Source: VRUE01 sp963707965 (GTDB lineage Bacteria; Actinomycetota; Thermoleophilia; Solirubrobacterales; 70-9). Taken from it: a stretch of 64,000 nucleotides of DNA. Position 1 is the first letter of the stretch; every line of letters starts with the position of its first letter. A program made the position numbers and the translations under genes. The notes under the pieces are model-generated. The model ran no database searches. It was not told the DNA's origin and saw nothing but the letters and a program-made list of their open reading frames with translations. This document shows, piece after piece, positions 42,158-50,241 of this stretch. The stretch lies in contig CAVPRR010000007.1 in the NCBI GenBank assembly GCA_963707965.1, positions 434,001-498,000 of the forward strand, read 5' to 3'.

Positions 42158-42424
42158 ATGGCCTCCAAGCGTGCTGTGCGGGTCTGCAATCATCGCCATG
42201 TGAACAAGACGACGAACAAAGGAATGCGCACTGAGCGGGTCGGTGAGGGTCTCGGTGAGCTCGATATCAGCGACTGGACCTGCTTCGCGTGTGGCGGGAG
42301 GCTCACCCAGGCGCACGAGGGCGACTACTTCCACACCGACGCGGTCTCCACCTGCACGGAGAACGTTCCCGTGCCGACGTCCCTCGTCGAATCGTCTTTG
42401 AAGGCCGAAGACCCACCTCGCTGA
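42158..42424 (+). CDS. small Cys/His-containing hypothetical protein
   Basis: This 88-residue protein starts at an ATG after GGGGGAGA. It has CNHRHVNKTT near the start, then WTCFACGGRLTQAHEGDYFH followed by STCTE. The Cys and His residues are spaced as in a small zinc site (C-x2-C, H, C). It may bind zinc and RNA or protein. Neighbours give no clear clue. No named family is recognised. Confidence 0.55.
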   Translation: MASKRAVRVCNHRHVNKTTNKGMRTERVGEGLGELDISDWTCFACGGRLTQAHEGDYFHTDAVSTCTENVPVPTSLVESSLKAEDPPR

Positions 42425-42584
42425 GCAGGATCAGGCCCTGTCCGAAGGAATGCAGCGTCCGGATCGATCTGAGCAGGCATGAACACGTACGGGTTGCCCG
42501 CGCTCTGGTCGCGCGTTAGTGTGGTCCAGCAGTTCAAATCAAGTCCAGCAGTTCAAACCAAGGTCTCTCAAGGAGGGAGTCGGG

Positions 42585-43025
42585 TTGAACGCAGACGAGT
42601 TGACCGAGATGGGGCCGATCGACTATGTGATCGTCGAGTGGCCCGGCCGCCAGCCCCACGGCGAGGCGGCACCCCACCTGATCGACCTGGTCGATCGCGG
42701 CCTGATCCGCATCATCGACCTTGCCTTCATCGCCAAGGGGGAGGACGGCTCGGTCGCCAAGCTCGAGATCGCTGACCTCGGCGACGAGGTCGCGGCGTTC
42801 GCCGACTTCGAGGGCGCCTCCTCGGGACTGCTGTCCGACGAGGACGCCGACGAGGCCGCCAACGCGCTCGAGCCGGGGACCTCGGCGGCGCTGATGGTCT
42901 ACGAGAACTGCTGGGCCGCGCCGTTTGCCGCCGCGATGCGCCGCTCGGGCGGCCAGCTGGTCGCCAGCGGGCGGATACCCGTGCAGGACCTGATCGATGC
43001 CCTCGACGCGGCCGAGGCCGCCTGA
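42585..43025 (+). CDS. DUF6325-family protein
   Basis: This 146-residue protein starts at a TTG giving LNADELTEMGPIDYVIVEWP, 11 bases after AAGGAGGGAG. An alternative ATG lies eight codons in. The sequence, with DLVDRGLIRIIDLAFIAKGE and a GAALMVYE-like end (TSAALMVYENCWAAPFAAAM), is typical of the DUF6325/DUF1269 alpha-beta group. Such genes are commonly followed by a SHOCT-domain gene, as here (12-base gap). Confidence 0.8.
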   Translation: MNADELTEMGPIDYVIVEWPGRQPHGEAAPHLIDLVDRGLIRIIDLAFIAKGEDGSVAKLEIADLGDEVAAFADFEGASSGLLSDEDADEAANALEPGTSAALMVYENCWAAPFAAAMRRSGGQLVASGRIPVQDLIDALDAAEAA

Positions 43026-43036
43026 GAAAGGAAGCC

Positions 43037-43312
43037 ATGCCGGGATTGCTTCGAGGAGTTGCAAGGACAGCCGTCGTCGCCGGGACCGCGACGGCGGTCA
43101 GCAACCGCGTCTCCCGCCGCCAGGGTGAGCGCTGGGCACAGCAGGAAACAGCACAGATGGCACCCGAACCGGCGGCTGCGCCTCCCGCGGCACCGCAAGG
43201 CGGTGGGGAGTCGGTGATCGATCAGCTCAAGGAGCTGGGAGAACTGAAAAGCCAAGGGATCCTCACCGAGGAGGAGTTCGCGGCGCAGAAAGCCAAGCTG
43301 CTCGGAGGCTAG
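43037..43312 (+). CDS. SHOCT-domain protein
   Basis: This 91-residue protein has a short hydrophobic N-terminal part and a Pro/Ala-rich linker. The C-terminal SHOCT domain is visible as VIDQLKELGELKSQGILTEE followed by EFAAQKAKLLGG. SHOCT domains are short helical hairpins thought to mediate oligomerisation. It is coupled to the DUF6325 gene, with an AGAAAGGAAG ribosome site. Confidence 0.85.
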   Translation: MPGLLRGVARTAVVAGTATAVSNRVSRRQGERWAQQETAQMAPEPAAAPPAAPQGGGESVIDQLKELGELKSQGILTEEEFAAQKAKLLGG

Positions 43313-43375
43313 GCGCCCTCGCGACCGGGTTCGGCTTCCTCGCCAACCCGCTTCTCACCGGCGCGGCGTGGGCGG

Positions 43376-44227
43376 TCACCCTCCCGTCGGCGGGGGTTCG
43401 TGGTACTCGGTTTCTCCACTGCCCAGTCCCACCGGGACGTGCTGGTACTTGTTCAGGAGCCGGTCAAAGCGCCGCTCTGAGATCGCCTTGATTTGAAGCT
43501 CCACCCTGCTGTTCCCGGCGAAGGTGTGGGCCGAGTTGAGGTCACCGCTGTGGGAGCGATCCTCGCTGGCGGAGTCGGTGTAGGTCTCGCTGTAGGAACG
43601 ATCGAATCGGGGGTTGAAGGCGCCGCGCGGCACCGGCGTTTCGTCTTGCCTGGTCCGGCTGACGAACTGAAGCCCGTGCCCGAACTCGGGGCTGCCGTGG
43701 AAGCAGCCGAGCGGTGAGAGTTCCGGCGAGTCGACGTCGAGCCCGCCTTCGCGAATCCGGACGAAGCCGTCGTGGACGAACTCGCCGGAACCGGACCTGC
43801 GCGCGGCACGACCGCTGCCGTCATCGGAGAGGAACGTGGTCGTGCCCTGACGATCCTGGCAGAGGAGTTCCTCGCCCAGCACTCCCATCTGGATCCCATA
43901 GGAGAGGACCGATGCGGTGAGGACGCCGCGCGCCCGCTCGACGTGTGCTCTGGTGACGAGCGGGCCGGCCCCGACGCTCCAGGCCACCGCCCGGACCTCC
44001 CAGCGCCAGCTTGCGGACTCCTTGCCGTCGACGCCTGAGGCGGTGGTCAGCCCGGGCTGTTTGCGGTCTTCGCCGAAATCGGCGCTCGCCGAGCCGCTAC
44101 CGATGACACGCATCGTGAAGTGGTGCGTGTCGCCCCCAGGTGCGGCAACCGCACTGTCCAGGGCGAAAGCCAGCAGCAGGAGCGCGGCACCGCTCGCTGC
44201 GACCAGCGAAACGTCGCGACGGATCAT
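43376..44227 (-). CDS. secreted hypothetical protein
   Basis: This 283-residue protein has a signal peptide (residues 1-28). A beta-rich extracytoplasmic part follows (HHFTMRVIGSGSASADFGED, then GPLVTRAHVERARGVLTASV), with two cysteines (LLCQDRQG, LGCFHGSPE) that may pair. It ends in a Pro-rich tail. No domain is recognised. Its stop lies 63 bases from the convergent SHOCT gene. Confidence 0.65.
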   Translation of the reverse strand: MIRRDVSLVAASGAALLLLAFALDSAVAAPGGDTHHFTMRVIGSGSASADFGEDRKQPGLTTASGVDGKESASWRWEVRAVAWSVGAGPLVTRAHVERARGVLTASVLSYGIQMGVLGEELLCQDRQGTTTFLSDDGSGRAARRSGSGEFVHDGFVRIREGGLDVDSPELSPLGCFHGSPEFGHGLQFVSRTRQDETPVPRGAFNPRFDRSYSETYTDSASEDRSHSGDLNSAHTFAGNSRVELQIKAISERRFDRLLNKYQHVPVGLGSGETEYHEPPPTGG

Positions 44228-44251
44228 GGCGGGTGATCGTAACAGGAGCCA

Positions 44252-44383
44252 CTACCTAAGCCGTGCCGCCTGCGCCGTCAGGTAGCGCCGCTCGGGAAGG
44301 TTGCTGGTGCGGTCGGCGGCGACTTGGCATTCGACGATAGCGGCGTCGAGGTCTCCGGACATCTCCAGCAGCTGGGCGCGGGC
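44252..44383 (-). pseudogene. C-terminal scrap of an ECF-type sigma factor
   Basis: Directly after the stop of the broken nucleotidyltransferase the same frame continues for 43 residues (ARAQLLEMSGDLDAAIVECQ, then ADRTSNLPERRYLTAQAARL). This resembles the tetratricopeptide-like end of DUF6596-type sigma factors (A..A.LL...G...A...Y..A......N..ER..L). No other part of such a gene is in the window. It is a deletion scar and has no start of its own. Confidence 0.5.
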
Positions 44384-44879
44384 TCAGCCTCCCGATTCGC
44401 GTCTCCGACGGCGGAGTGCGTCGCGCGTCGCGTAGAGGGCCGGGAGGGCAGCTGTGTCCTTCGGCCTCCCGAGCTCCTCCTTGGAAGCGATCACCTCGTC
44501 GATTGTGATCACGCGAACGGAGATCTCGCCCAGTGCCAGCTCGATCGTCGCGACGTCCTCGAACCCTCCGATCGCAGTGGCGCGCGGAACGACGTTCAGC
44601 GGCCCGGCCTCGGTGTCGAAACGCTGGGACCGCCAGCCGAGGAAGTCGGCACCTTCCAACTCGGTCCCGATGTCTTGGCCCTGCGCATGAGCGCCCAGGG
44701 CGTTTAGGGCCGATGGCGAGGCGCTCGGCATTGTCGAGCTCCCGCCGGGGCATCACGTCCAGGTCGAGCGTGGCCGTCGGGTTGCCCTGCAGCCAGGCCG
44801 CGACCGCCCCGATCACGCAGAACTCGACCCCGTGGTCGACGAGGGAACGGAGAAGCCTCTCAGGGTCCAGCTCGGTCAC
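44384..44879 (-). pseudogene. frameshifted nucleotidyltransferase next to XRE regulator
   Basis: A GTG at 44879 begins VTELDPERLLRSLVDHGVEF and continues CVIGAVAAWLQGNPTATLDL, DVMPR, which is the D-x-D region of nucleotidyltransferases of the AbiEii/MNT type. The frame then shifts near 44715, where ALNALGAHAQG and VITIDEVIASKEELGRPKDT complete the fold in another frame. One extra A in the codon-aligned join explains it. The GTG overlaps the XRE stop (GTGA). With the regulator it was probably a toxin-antitoxin or abortive-infection pair. Confidence 0.65.
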
Positions 44880-45211
44880 CGCTGCCCCCGCGCGAGCTCG
44901 TGGAGGTGGGCGTAGCGTCGCAGAGCCCGGAGGCGCTCCTCGGGCGTGAGCCGGAGGAGAAGGCCAGCCAGCTCGACATCGTGTGGATCGGGCATCGCTT
45001 CGGCGCGGATCGTCACCCGCTGCCCGCACGCGACCGCCAGCCGCTGGAGCGTCCCCCAGGAGGGCGTCGCGGCACCGCGCTCATAGCGAGCGACGGCAGG
45101 CTGCGACGTGCCGGCCCGCCGCGCGAGGGCGCGCTGGGAGAGACCGGCGGAAACGCGCAGCTTGCGCACGAGCGCGTTGGGGGGCTCCACGCCAATACGA
45201 TACCTGATCAA
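44876..45211 (-). CDS. XRE-family transcriptional regulator
   Basis: This 111-residue protein has a helix-turn-helix at residues 14-60 (LVRKLRVSAGLSQRALARRA, then GTSQPAVARYERGAATPSWG), the standard XRE DNA-binding domain. A C-terminal helical tail follows. It overlaps the broken nucleotidyltransferase gene by four bases, so the two were once coupled. XRE plus nucleotidyltransferase is a common antitoxin-like arrangement. The regulator itself appears intact. Confidence 0.8.
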   Translation of the reverse strand: MIRYRIGVEPPNALVRKLRVSAGLSQRALARRAGTSQPAVARYERGAATPSWGTLQRLAVACGQRVTIRAEAMPDPHDVELAGLLLRLTPEERLRALRRYAHLHELARGQR

Positions 45212-45341
45212 GTATCGGCACCTTGTCGCGGACGTGGCGCCGGACCAGGGGTTCGAACGGTTGCGGGCGCTGCCGGTCCTCGCGACGGCCCACCGCGGCA
45301 GGTGTTATCGCCGCCTGCCTAAATGGAGCGAACGTCCGTGC

Positions 45342-46622
45342 TCACGCCACGCGAACGATGCGGAAGGTGCGCTTGGCGGGAGAAGAATCGACGGCGCCGT
45401 TGAGCGCAGCGCGAACCAGGAAGCGGTATTTGCCGGGCTTCAGCCTGTAGGACCGCGGCGAAGCACAGGGCTTGAAGACCGGCCGCGGAGCGGGTTTTCC
45501 TTTCTTGCGCTTCTTCAGCTTGAGCAGCGCGCATTCGAACGTCGCCCCGGCGTTCGGCGAGTCGAACCTGAACCTCACCGCCGCGCGTTTGCGTTTCGTC
45601 TTCACTTTCGATTTCGGCCCTTTCGCGATCCGAGTCTGCGGCTCGCTCGCCGCCGGCGGCGGCGGCGTGACCGGCGGTTCGAGACCAGAGACGCGACCGA
45701 CCTTTTTCGTCATCTCGAGCGTCACCCAGAGAGTGTTGCCAGGGCCGGCGGCGATCTGGCGCGGACCAGAGTTTTTGGCGAAGCCGGTGATGCCGCTCAC
45801 GATGCCGTCGGCGGTGAGCCTGGTCAAGCCATCGGAGACGAACTCGGGAGCCCAGTAGGCGCCGTCGGAACCGAGCGTGATCCCAAAGGGGTCGGTGCCT
45901 TCGGCCGAGCGGACAATCGGCGCCGCGGTCGGCGAGAGTAGGCCGATTTCCTTGGGTGGATTGACCGGCTGGGTGAAGGCGTACTGCCCGTTCGGGTTGC
46001 CGCCGACGCCCTGCGCCTGGCCGCCGACTTTCTGGTCGCCGGCCACGACGCCGGCGGTGGTCACGGCGTAGACGTGTTCCAAACTGGCGACGACGAGCAG
46101 CGAGCCGGCGACGTCGATGTCCTTGGCCGTCTGCAGGCCCGGAACCGGGACTTCGGTCGCGCCGGCCGGGTTGTCGGGCGGCACCCGCACCAGCTTGTTT
46201 TCCCCGGTGGCCCAGAGGTTGCCATCCGGCCCCAGGACGATTGACGGGCTCGTCCCGATCAACGCGATGTCGGTGATTTTCTTCGAGCCTTCTGGGTCAG
46301 CCGGGTCGAAGCTGATCACGCCGCCGTTACGAGCTATCCAAATCAGCCCTTTGGGACCGGCGGCGATTCCGAGGGGGGTTACGGCCCCAAGTTTGAATTC
46401 TTTGACTTCGCCGCCGGGCGTGATCCGGGCAACGTCGTATTCGGTGCCGTTCAGCGTCACCCACATATTGCCGTCGGGGCCCTGAACCAGCTTGTTGTTC
46501 GAGCCAAGCCCGGGCACGTCGAATTCGCCACTGACCGCGGGCGCTGCAAGCACCGAAGGCGCTGCGAGGGCGAGCATCGTCAACCCAAGGGCGAGAGCGC
46601 GGCCAAGGATTCGAGAGGGCAT
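45342..46622 (-). CDS. secreted Vgb-like beta-propeller protein
   Basis: This 426-residue protein starts at MPSRILGRALALGLTMLALA, with a signal peptide. The blades carry the Vgb/SMP-type pattern GPDGNMWVTLNG, GPKGLIWIARNG, GPDGNLWATG and GPGNTLWVTLEM. The final Ig-like part (RFRFDSPNAGATFECALLKL) resembles the Ig-like module seen in the gene at the right edge. Vgb proteins are virginiamycin B lyases, but many relatives have no known activity, so this is only a fold-level call. Confidence 0.75.
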   Translation of the reverse strand: MPSRILGRALALGLTMLALAAPSVLAAPAVSGEFDVPGLGSNNKLVQGPDGNMWVTLNGTEYDVARITPGGEVKEFKLGAVTPLGIAAGPKGLIWIARNGGVISFDPADPEGSKKITDIALIGTSPSIVLGPDGNLWATGENKLVRVPPDNPAGATEVPVPGLQTAKDIDVAGSLLVVASLEHVYAVTTAGVVAGDQKVGGQAQGVGGNPNGQYAFTQPVNPPKEIGLLSPTAAPIVRSAEGTDPFGITLGSDGAYWAPEFVSDGLTRLTADGIVSGITGFAKNSGPRQIAAGPGNTLWVTLEMTKKVGRVSGLEPPVTPPPPAASEPQTRIAKGPKSKVKTKRKRAAVRFRFDSPNAGATFECALLKLKKRKKGKPAPRPVFKPCASPRSYRLKPGKYRFLVRAALNGAVDSSPAKRTFRIVRVA

Positions 46623-46839
46623 ATTGGCAGTGTAGGCGCCGCAACACCGCGCGCAACCACACCAAGGGGTGATTGGGACAACCACCCAGCTGGTCCTCGT
46701 CGGCTGCGACGATCTCGCTTCTGGTCCGCTCCGACTACCACGCTCAAGACCTGCCTGAGCGGGCGCTGGTTGCCGCTCCCGTCACCGTCTGAAGCGGCCA
46801 GCTTGCGTTTGGAGGCAGGACCTGCAACTGTGAAGCGCG

Positions 46840-48554
46840 ATGCCTTTTGCGTTCGCAAGGAAGGCAGTGCTCCTCGCAACTCTTGCATTGCTCCTGGCCT
46901 TGCCAGCCGCAGCCAGCGCGGTGCTCTCCGGCGCCAACGGCCGGATCGCCTACGTCACCGGCAAAGGGGCGACCGACGCCGACTCGAAAGTCTATTTGCG
47001 CATCGCCTCCGGCAGCTTCGCGTTCGGGGCCAACATCGGCCCCGTAACCACCGCATCGGGCCAGCATCGCCACCCGTCCTGGTCTCCGGACCGCACCAAG
47101 ATCGCCTACGCCCGCGGCGGCCAGAACTGCAGCTTCGCCGCCGTCGCGAAGTGCGACATCTACGTGCTCGACCTCACCAATCCCTTCGCGATCCCGGAAA
47201 ACATCACGAATACCACGACCAACGAGGATCGGCCCGCCTGGTCGCCGGACGGCAGCCGGATCGCCTACGAGGCCGAGGTCGCCGGCCAGCAGGACATCGT
47301 CGTCCAGAACGTGAATGGCGGCTCGAAACTGAACCTGACCGGCGCCTCCGCGGCGATCGAGGGCAAGCCCGGCTGGACGCCGGACTCCTCGGAGATCTAT
47401 TACCACACCGGCGACCCGACGGTGGCCGACTCGCTCAACATCGTCAAGGAGCCCTCCGGAGGCGGCGCGGTCACCAACATCGCAACGAACCCGGCGCGGC
47501 AAACGAGTTCCAGGCGGCGATCTCACCGGACGGCAAACAGATGTGCTTCACGAGGGGGACCGGGATCGGCTCGAACGCGACCGCCGACGTGATCGTCGCC
47601 CTCGCCAATGGGGGCGGACAGCAAGATCTGTCTGACGACGCGGTCAACGGCAACTACAACTGCACCTGGTCGCCGGACGGGCAGTTCGTCACCTACGTCA
47701 CCGGGGTGTTCTCCTCCGGGGCACTAGTGATGGAGCGGGCCGACGACACCAGCCCCTTCGTCATCGAAATCGAGGACGCGACCGGCGTCTTCGACGGCAA
47801 CCCCGACTGGGCCCCGGACGGGCGGCCGAAATGCTTCGGCACCACGGTCAACACCCCGGCCGGTAAACCGGTGACCGTGCCGCTGAAATGCCTCGACACC
47901 GGGCCGTTCTACGAGCGCTCACAGGTGCAGGAGTTCATCAAAGAAAAACCGGCCAAAGGAACGCTCAGCGAAATCGAACAGGGCGACCAGGAACCGTCCA
48001 CGGTCGTCTACACGCCGAACCAGGGCTTCACGGGCACTGACACCTTCGAATTCAGCTCCTTCGACCAGATCGCCGGCTTCAGCGACTCACCGGCGATCGC
48101 GACGATCGACGTCGCCGCGCCCGAGCAGGTCGTCGACCAGCCGCCCGTCGTCAGCCAGGTGACGGTGACGCCGCGCAAATGGAAACTCGGCACGGCGCTG
48201 CCGCAGGCCTCGGCGACCCGCATCGGCGCCAGGATCCGCTGGCGCCTCAGCGAGGCGGCGAGCACGAAACTCATCTTCCAGCGGGCGCTGAAGGGGCGGC
48301 GCATCGGCAAACGCTGCGTGAAGGAGACGGCAGCCAACACCTCCAAGCCGAGGTGCAAGCGCTTCCAAAACGCCGGCTCCCTGACCCGTAACGGAAAAGC
48401 GGGCGCCAACGTGCTCAGCTTCCAGGGACGTCTGACCGGGTCGAAGGCGCTCGCGCCGGGCAGCTACAGGGTCGCGGCTCAGGCTCGCGACAGCGCCGGC
48501 CAGCTCTCCAAGACGAGCTCCAGCCCGATCTTCAAGATCCTCGCCGCAGGCTAA
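46840..48554 (+). pseudogene. secreted PD40 propeller protein with a single-base frameshift
   Basis: The frame starting at 46840 has a signal peptide and TolB/PD40-type blades (HRHPSWSPDRTKIAYARG, DRPAWSPDGSRIAYEAE, KPGWTPDSSEIYYHTG) but runs into unrelated sequence after ATNPA near 47494. The next frame continues the same protein (ANEFQAAISPDGKQMCFTRG and NCTWSPDGQFVTYVTG), then an Ig-like/VTYTP region (VVYTPNQGFTGTDTFEFSSF) and a C-terminal domain. Adding one G to the GG after CCC at about 47493 would restore it. It may be a sequencing error or a true mutation. Confidence 0.7.
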
Positions 48555-48673
48555 CTCGACCAGCTGAGGCGGCCGGCGCACGCTCTCTCGAGTCGGGGAG
48601 CCGCCCCCGCCTCCTCCGCCGCGGCGGGCGACATCCCCACACCACCCGCCGGTCAGCTCCCTAGGGTGGACCG

Positions 48674-50236
48674 GTGACTGTTCAGACCGCAAGCCAGGCC
48701 GACGCACTGCTGGGGAAGCTTGGATTCGAGCATTGGAGGCCGGGACAGCGCGAGGGGGTGGAGGCGGCACTCGATGGGCGCGATTCGCTGATCGTGATGC
48801 CCACCGGGGGCGGCAAGAGCCTTTGCTACCAGCTCCCCGGGCTGGCTTCGGAGGACCTGACGATCGTCGTCAGCCCGCTGATCGCGCTGATCAACGAGCA
48901 GTGGCAACGACTCACTGCCGCCGCGCACCCGGTGGCGATGATCACCTCCGCGATGAGCGATGTGGCGGTGCGCAATGCTCTGGCCCAGGTGAGCGGCGGC
49001 GAGGCGCGGATCGTCTACTGCTCGCCGGAGCGCTTCGACTCGCGCGTCTTCAGGGAGGAAATCGGACAGCGCCGCATCGACCTGCTCGCGGTCGACGAGG
49101 CGCACTGCGTCTCCGAGTGGGGCCACGACTTCCGTCCCGACTACCTGCGCCTGCCCCAGATCGCCGGGGAACTGGGCCGGCCGGCGGTGATGGCCTGCAC
49201 GGCGACCGCGACCAAGCCGGTGGCGGCGGAGATCGCCTCTCGCTTCGGCATGCGGGACCCGCTCCAGGTGCGCGCCGGCTTCGATCGGCCCAGCCTCGCC
49301 TTCGATGTCGTGCGGTTGGAGGGCAGGGGTTCCAGGGCTCGCCGGATGGCGCTGCTCGAAGCGGGCCTGGCCGACCCCGCGAACAGGCCGGCGATCGTCT
49401 ACTGCGGCACCCGCAAGGACACGGACGAGATCGCCGCCCAGCTGCGCGACACCGGAATGCGCGCCCTCCCCTACCACGCCGGGATGGAGTCCGAAGACCG
49501 CACGACGGCCCAGCACCGGTTCATGTCCGACGACGTGGACGTCATCGTCGCCACCAACGCCTTTGGGATGGGCGTCGACAAGGCTGACGTGCGATCGGTC
49601 TGGCACATGGCGATCCCGACCAGCCTCGAGGCCTACTACCAGGAGGCCGGGCGTGCCGGGAGAGACGGGCTTCCGGCCAAAGCGGTCCTGCTTGCGATGC
49701 GCGCCGACCTGGGCCGGCTGGTTCGCTTCAACGAACAGCGCGCCGGCAACCCCGACCTGGCGATCGCGCACGAGCGTGGCTGGCGCGCCTACCATGCGAT
49801 CAAGGCCTTCATCTACTCGGAGCGGTGCCGGCGGCGGCAATTGCTCGACCACTTCGGGGACCATGAGGCCGGCCGGCCGCTGACCCGCTGCTGCGATGTC
49901 TGCGACCCGGACAGCTGGCTGCCGGATCCGGAGACGATCGCGGTCCGCCGGCCCAAGCGCGCCGCCGGCTCAGCCTCGCCACCCCCGGAGCTCCCCCCCG
50001 CCGACGCCCCGCTGTTCGAGAAGCTGAAGGCGTGGCGACTGCGGGCGGCCGACGGCAAGCCGGCCTTCACGGTCGCCCACGACAGCACCCTGGAAGCGAT
50101 CGCGACGATCCGGCCCAACGATGAGCAAAGCCTCGTGGAGATTCGCGGCGTCGGCCCGAGCTTCATCTCAAAGCACTCAGACGACGTGCTAGGCCTCATC
50201 GCGGAAGCGAGTGGCGACGAGCGCGCCGCTGCCTGA
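48674..50236 (+). CDS. recQ: RecQ-family ATP-dependent DNA helicase
   Basis: This 520-residue helicase starts at a GTG. Residues 1-345 hold the SF2 motor: Walker A TGGGKS, motif Ia SPLIALINEQ, motif II DEAHC, motif III TATAT, motif V GMGVDKADVR and motif VI QEAGRAGRDG. The zinc-binding residues are seen in SERCRRRQLLDHFGDHE, then CCDVC. A C-terminal HRDC-like helical domain follows (FEKLKAWRLRAADGKPAFTV). RecQ unwinds DNA 3' to 5' in repair and fork restart. It converges on the giant gene at 50242 with a gap of five bases. Confidence 0.9.
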   Translation: MTVQTASQADALLGKLGFEHWRPGQREGVEAALDGRDSLIVMPTGGGKSLCYQLPGLASEDLTIVVSPLIALINEQWQRLTAAAHPVAMITSAMSDVAVRNALAQVSGGEARIVYCSPERFDSRVFREEIGQRRIDLLAVDEAHCVSEWGHDFRPDYLRLPQIAGELGRPAVMACTATATKPVAAEIASRFGMRDPLQVRAGFDRPSLAFDVVRLEGRGSRARRMALLEAGLADPANRPAIVYCGTRKDTDEIAAQLRDTGMRALPYHAGMESEDRTTAQHRFMSDDVDVIVATNAFGMGVDKADVRSVWHMAIPTSLEAYYQEAGRAGRDGLPAKAVLLAMRADLGRLVRFNEQRAGNPDLAIAHERGWRAYHAIKAFIYSERCRRRQLLDHFGDHEAGRPLTRCCDVCDPDSWLPDPETIAVRRPKRAAGSASPPPELPPADAPLFEKLKAWRLRAADGKPAFTVAHDSTLEAIATIRPNDEQSLVEIRGVGPSFISKHSDDVLGLIAEASGDERAAA

Positions 50237-50241
50237 GGAGC

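Noticed and set aside
45212..45341. Possible tRNA T-loop (GGTTCGAAC) near 45249
   Set aside because: The flanks do not form a T-stem or acceptor stem, and no anticodon arm can be drawn.
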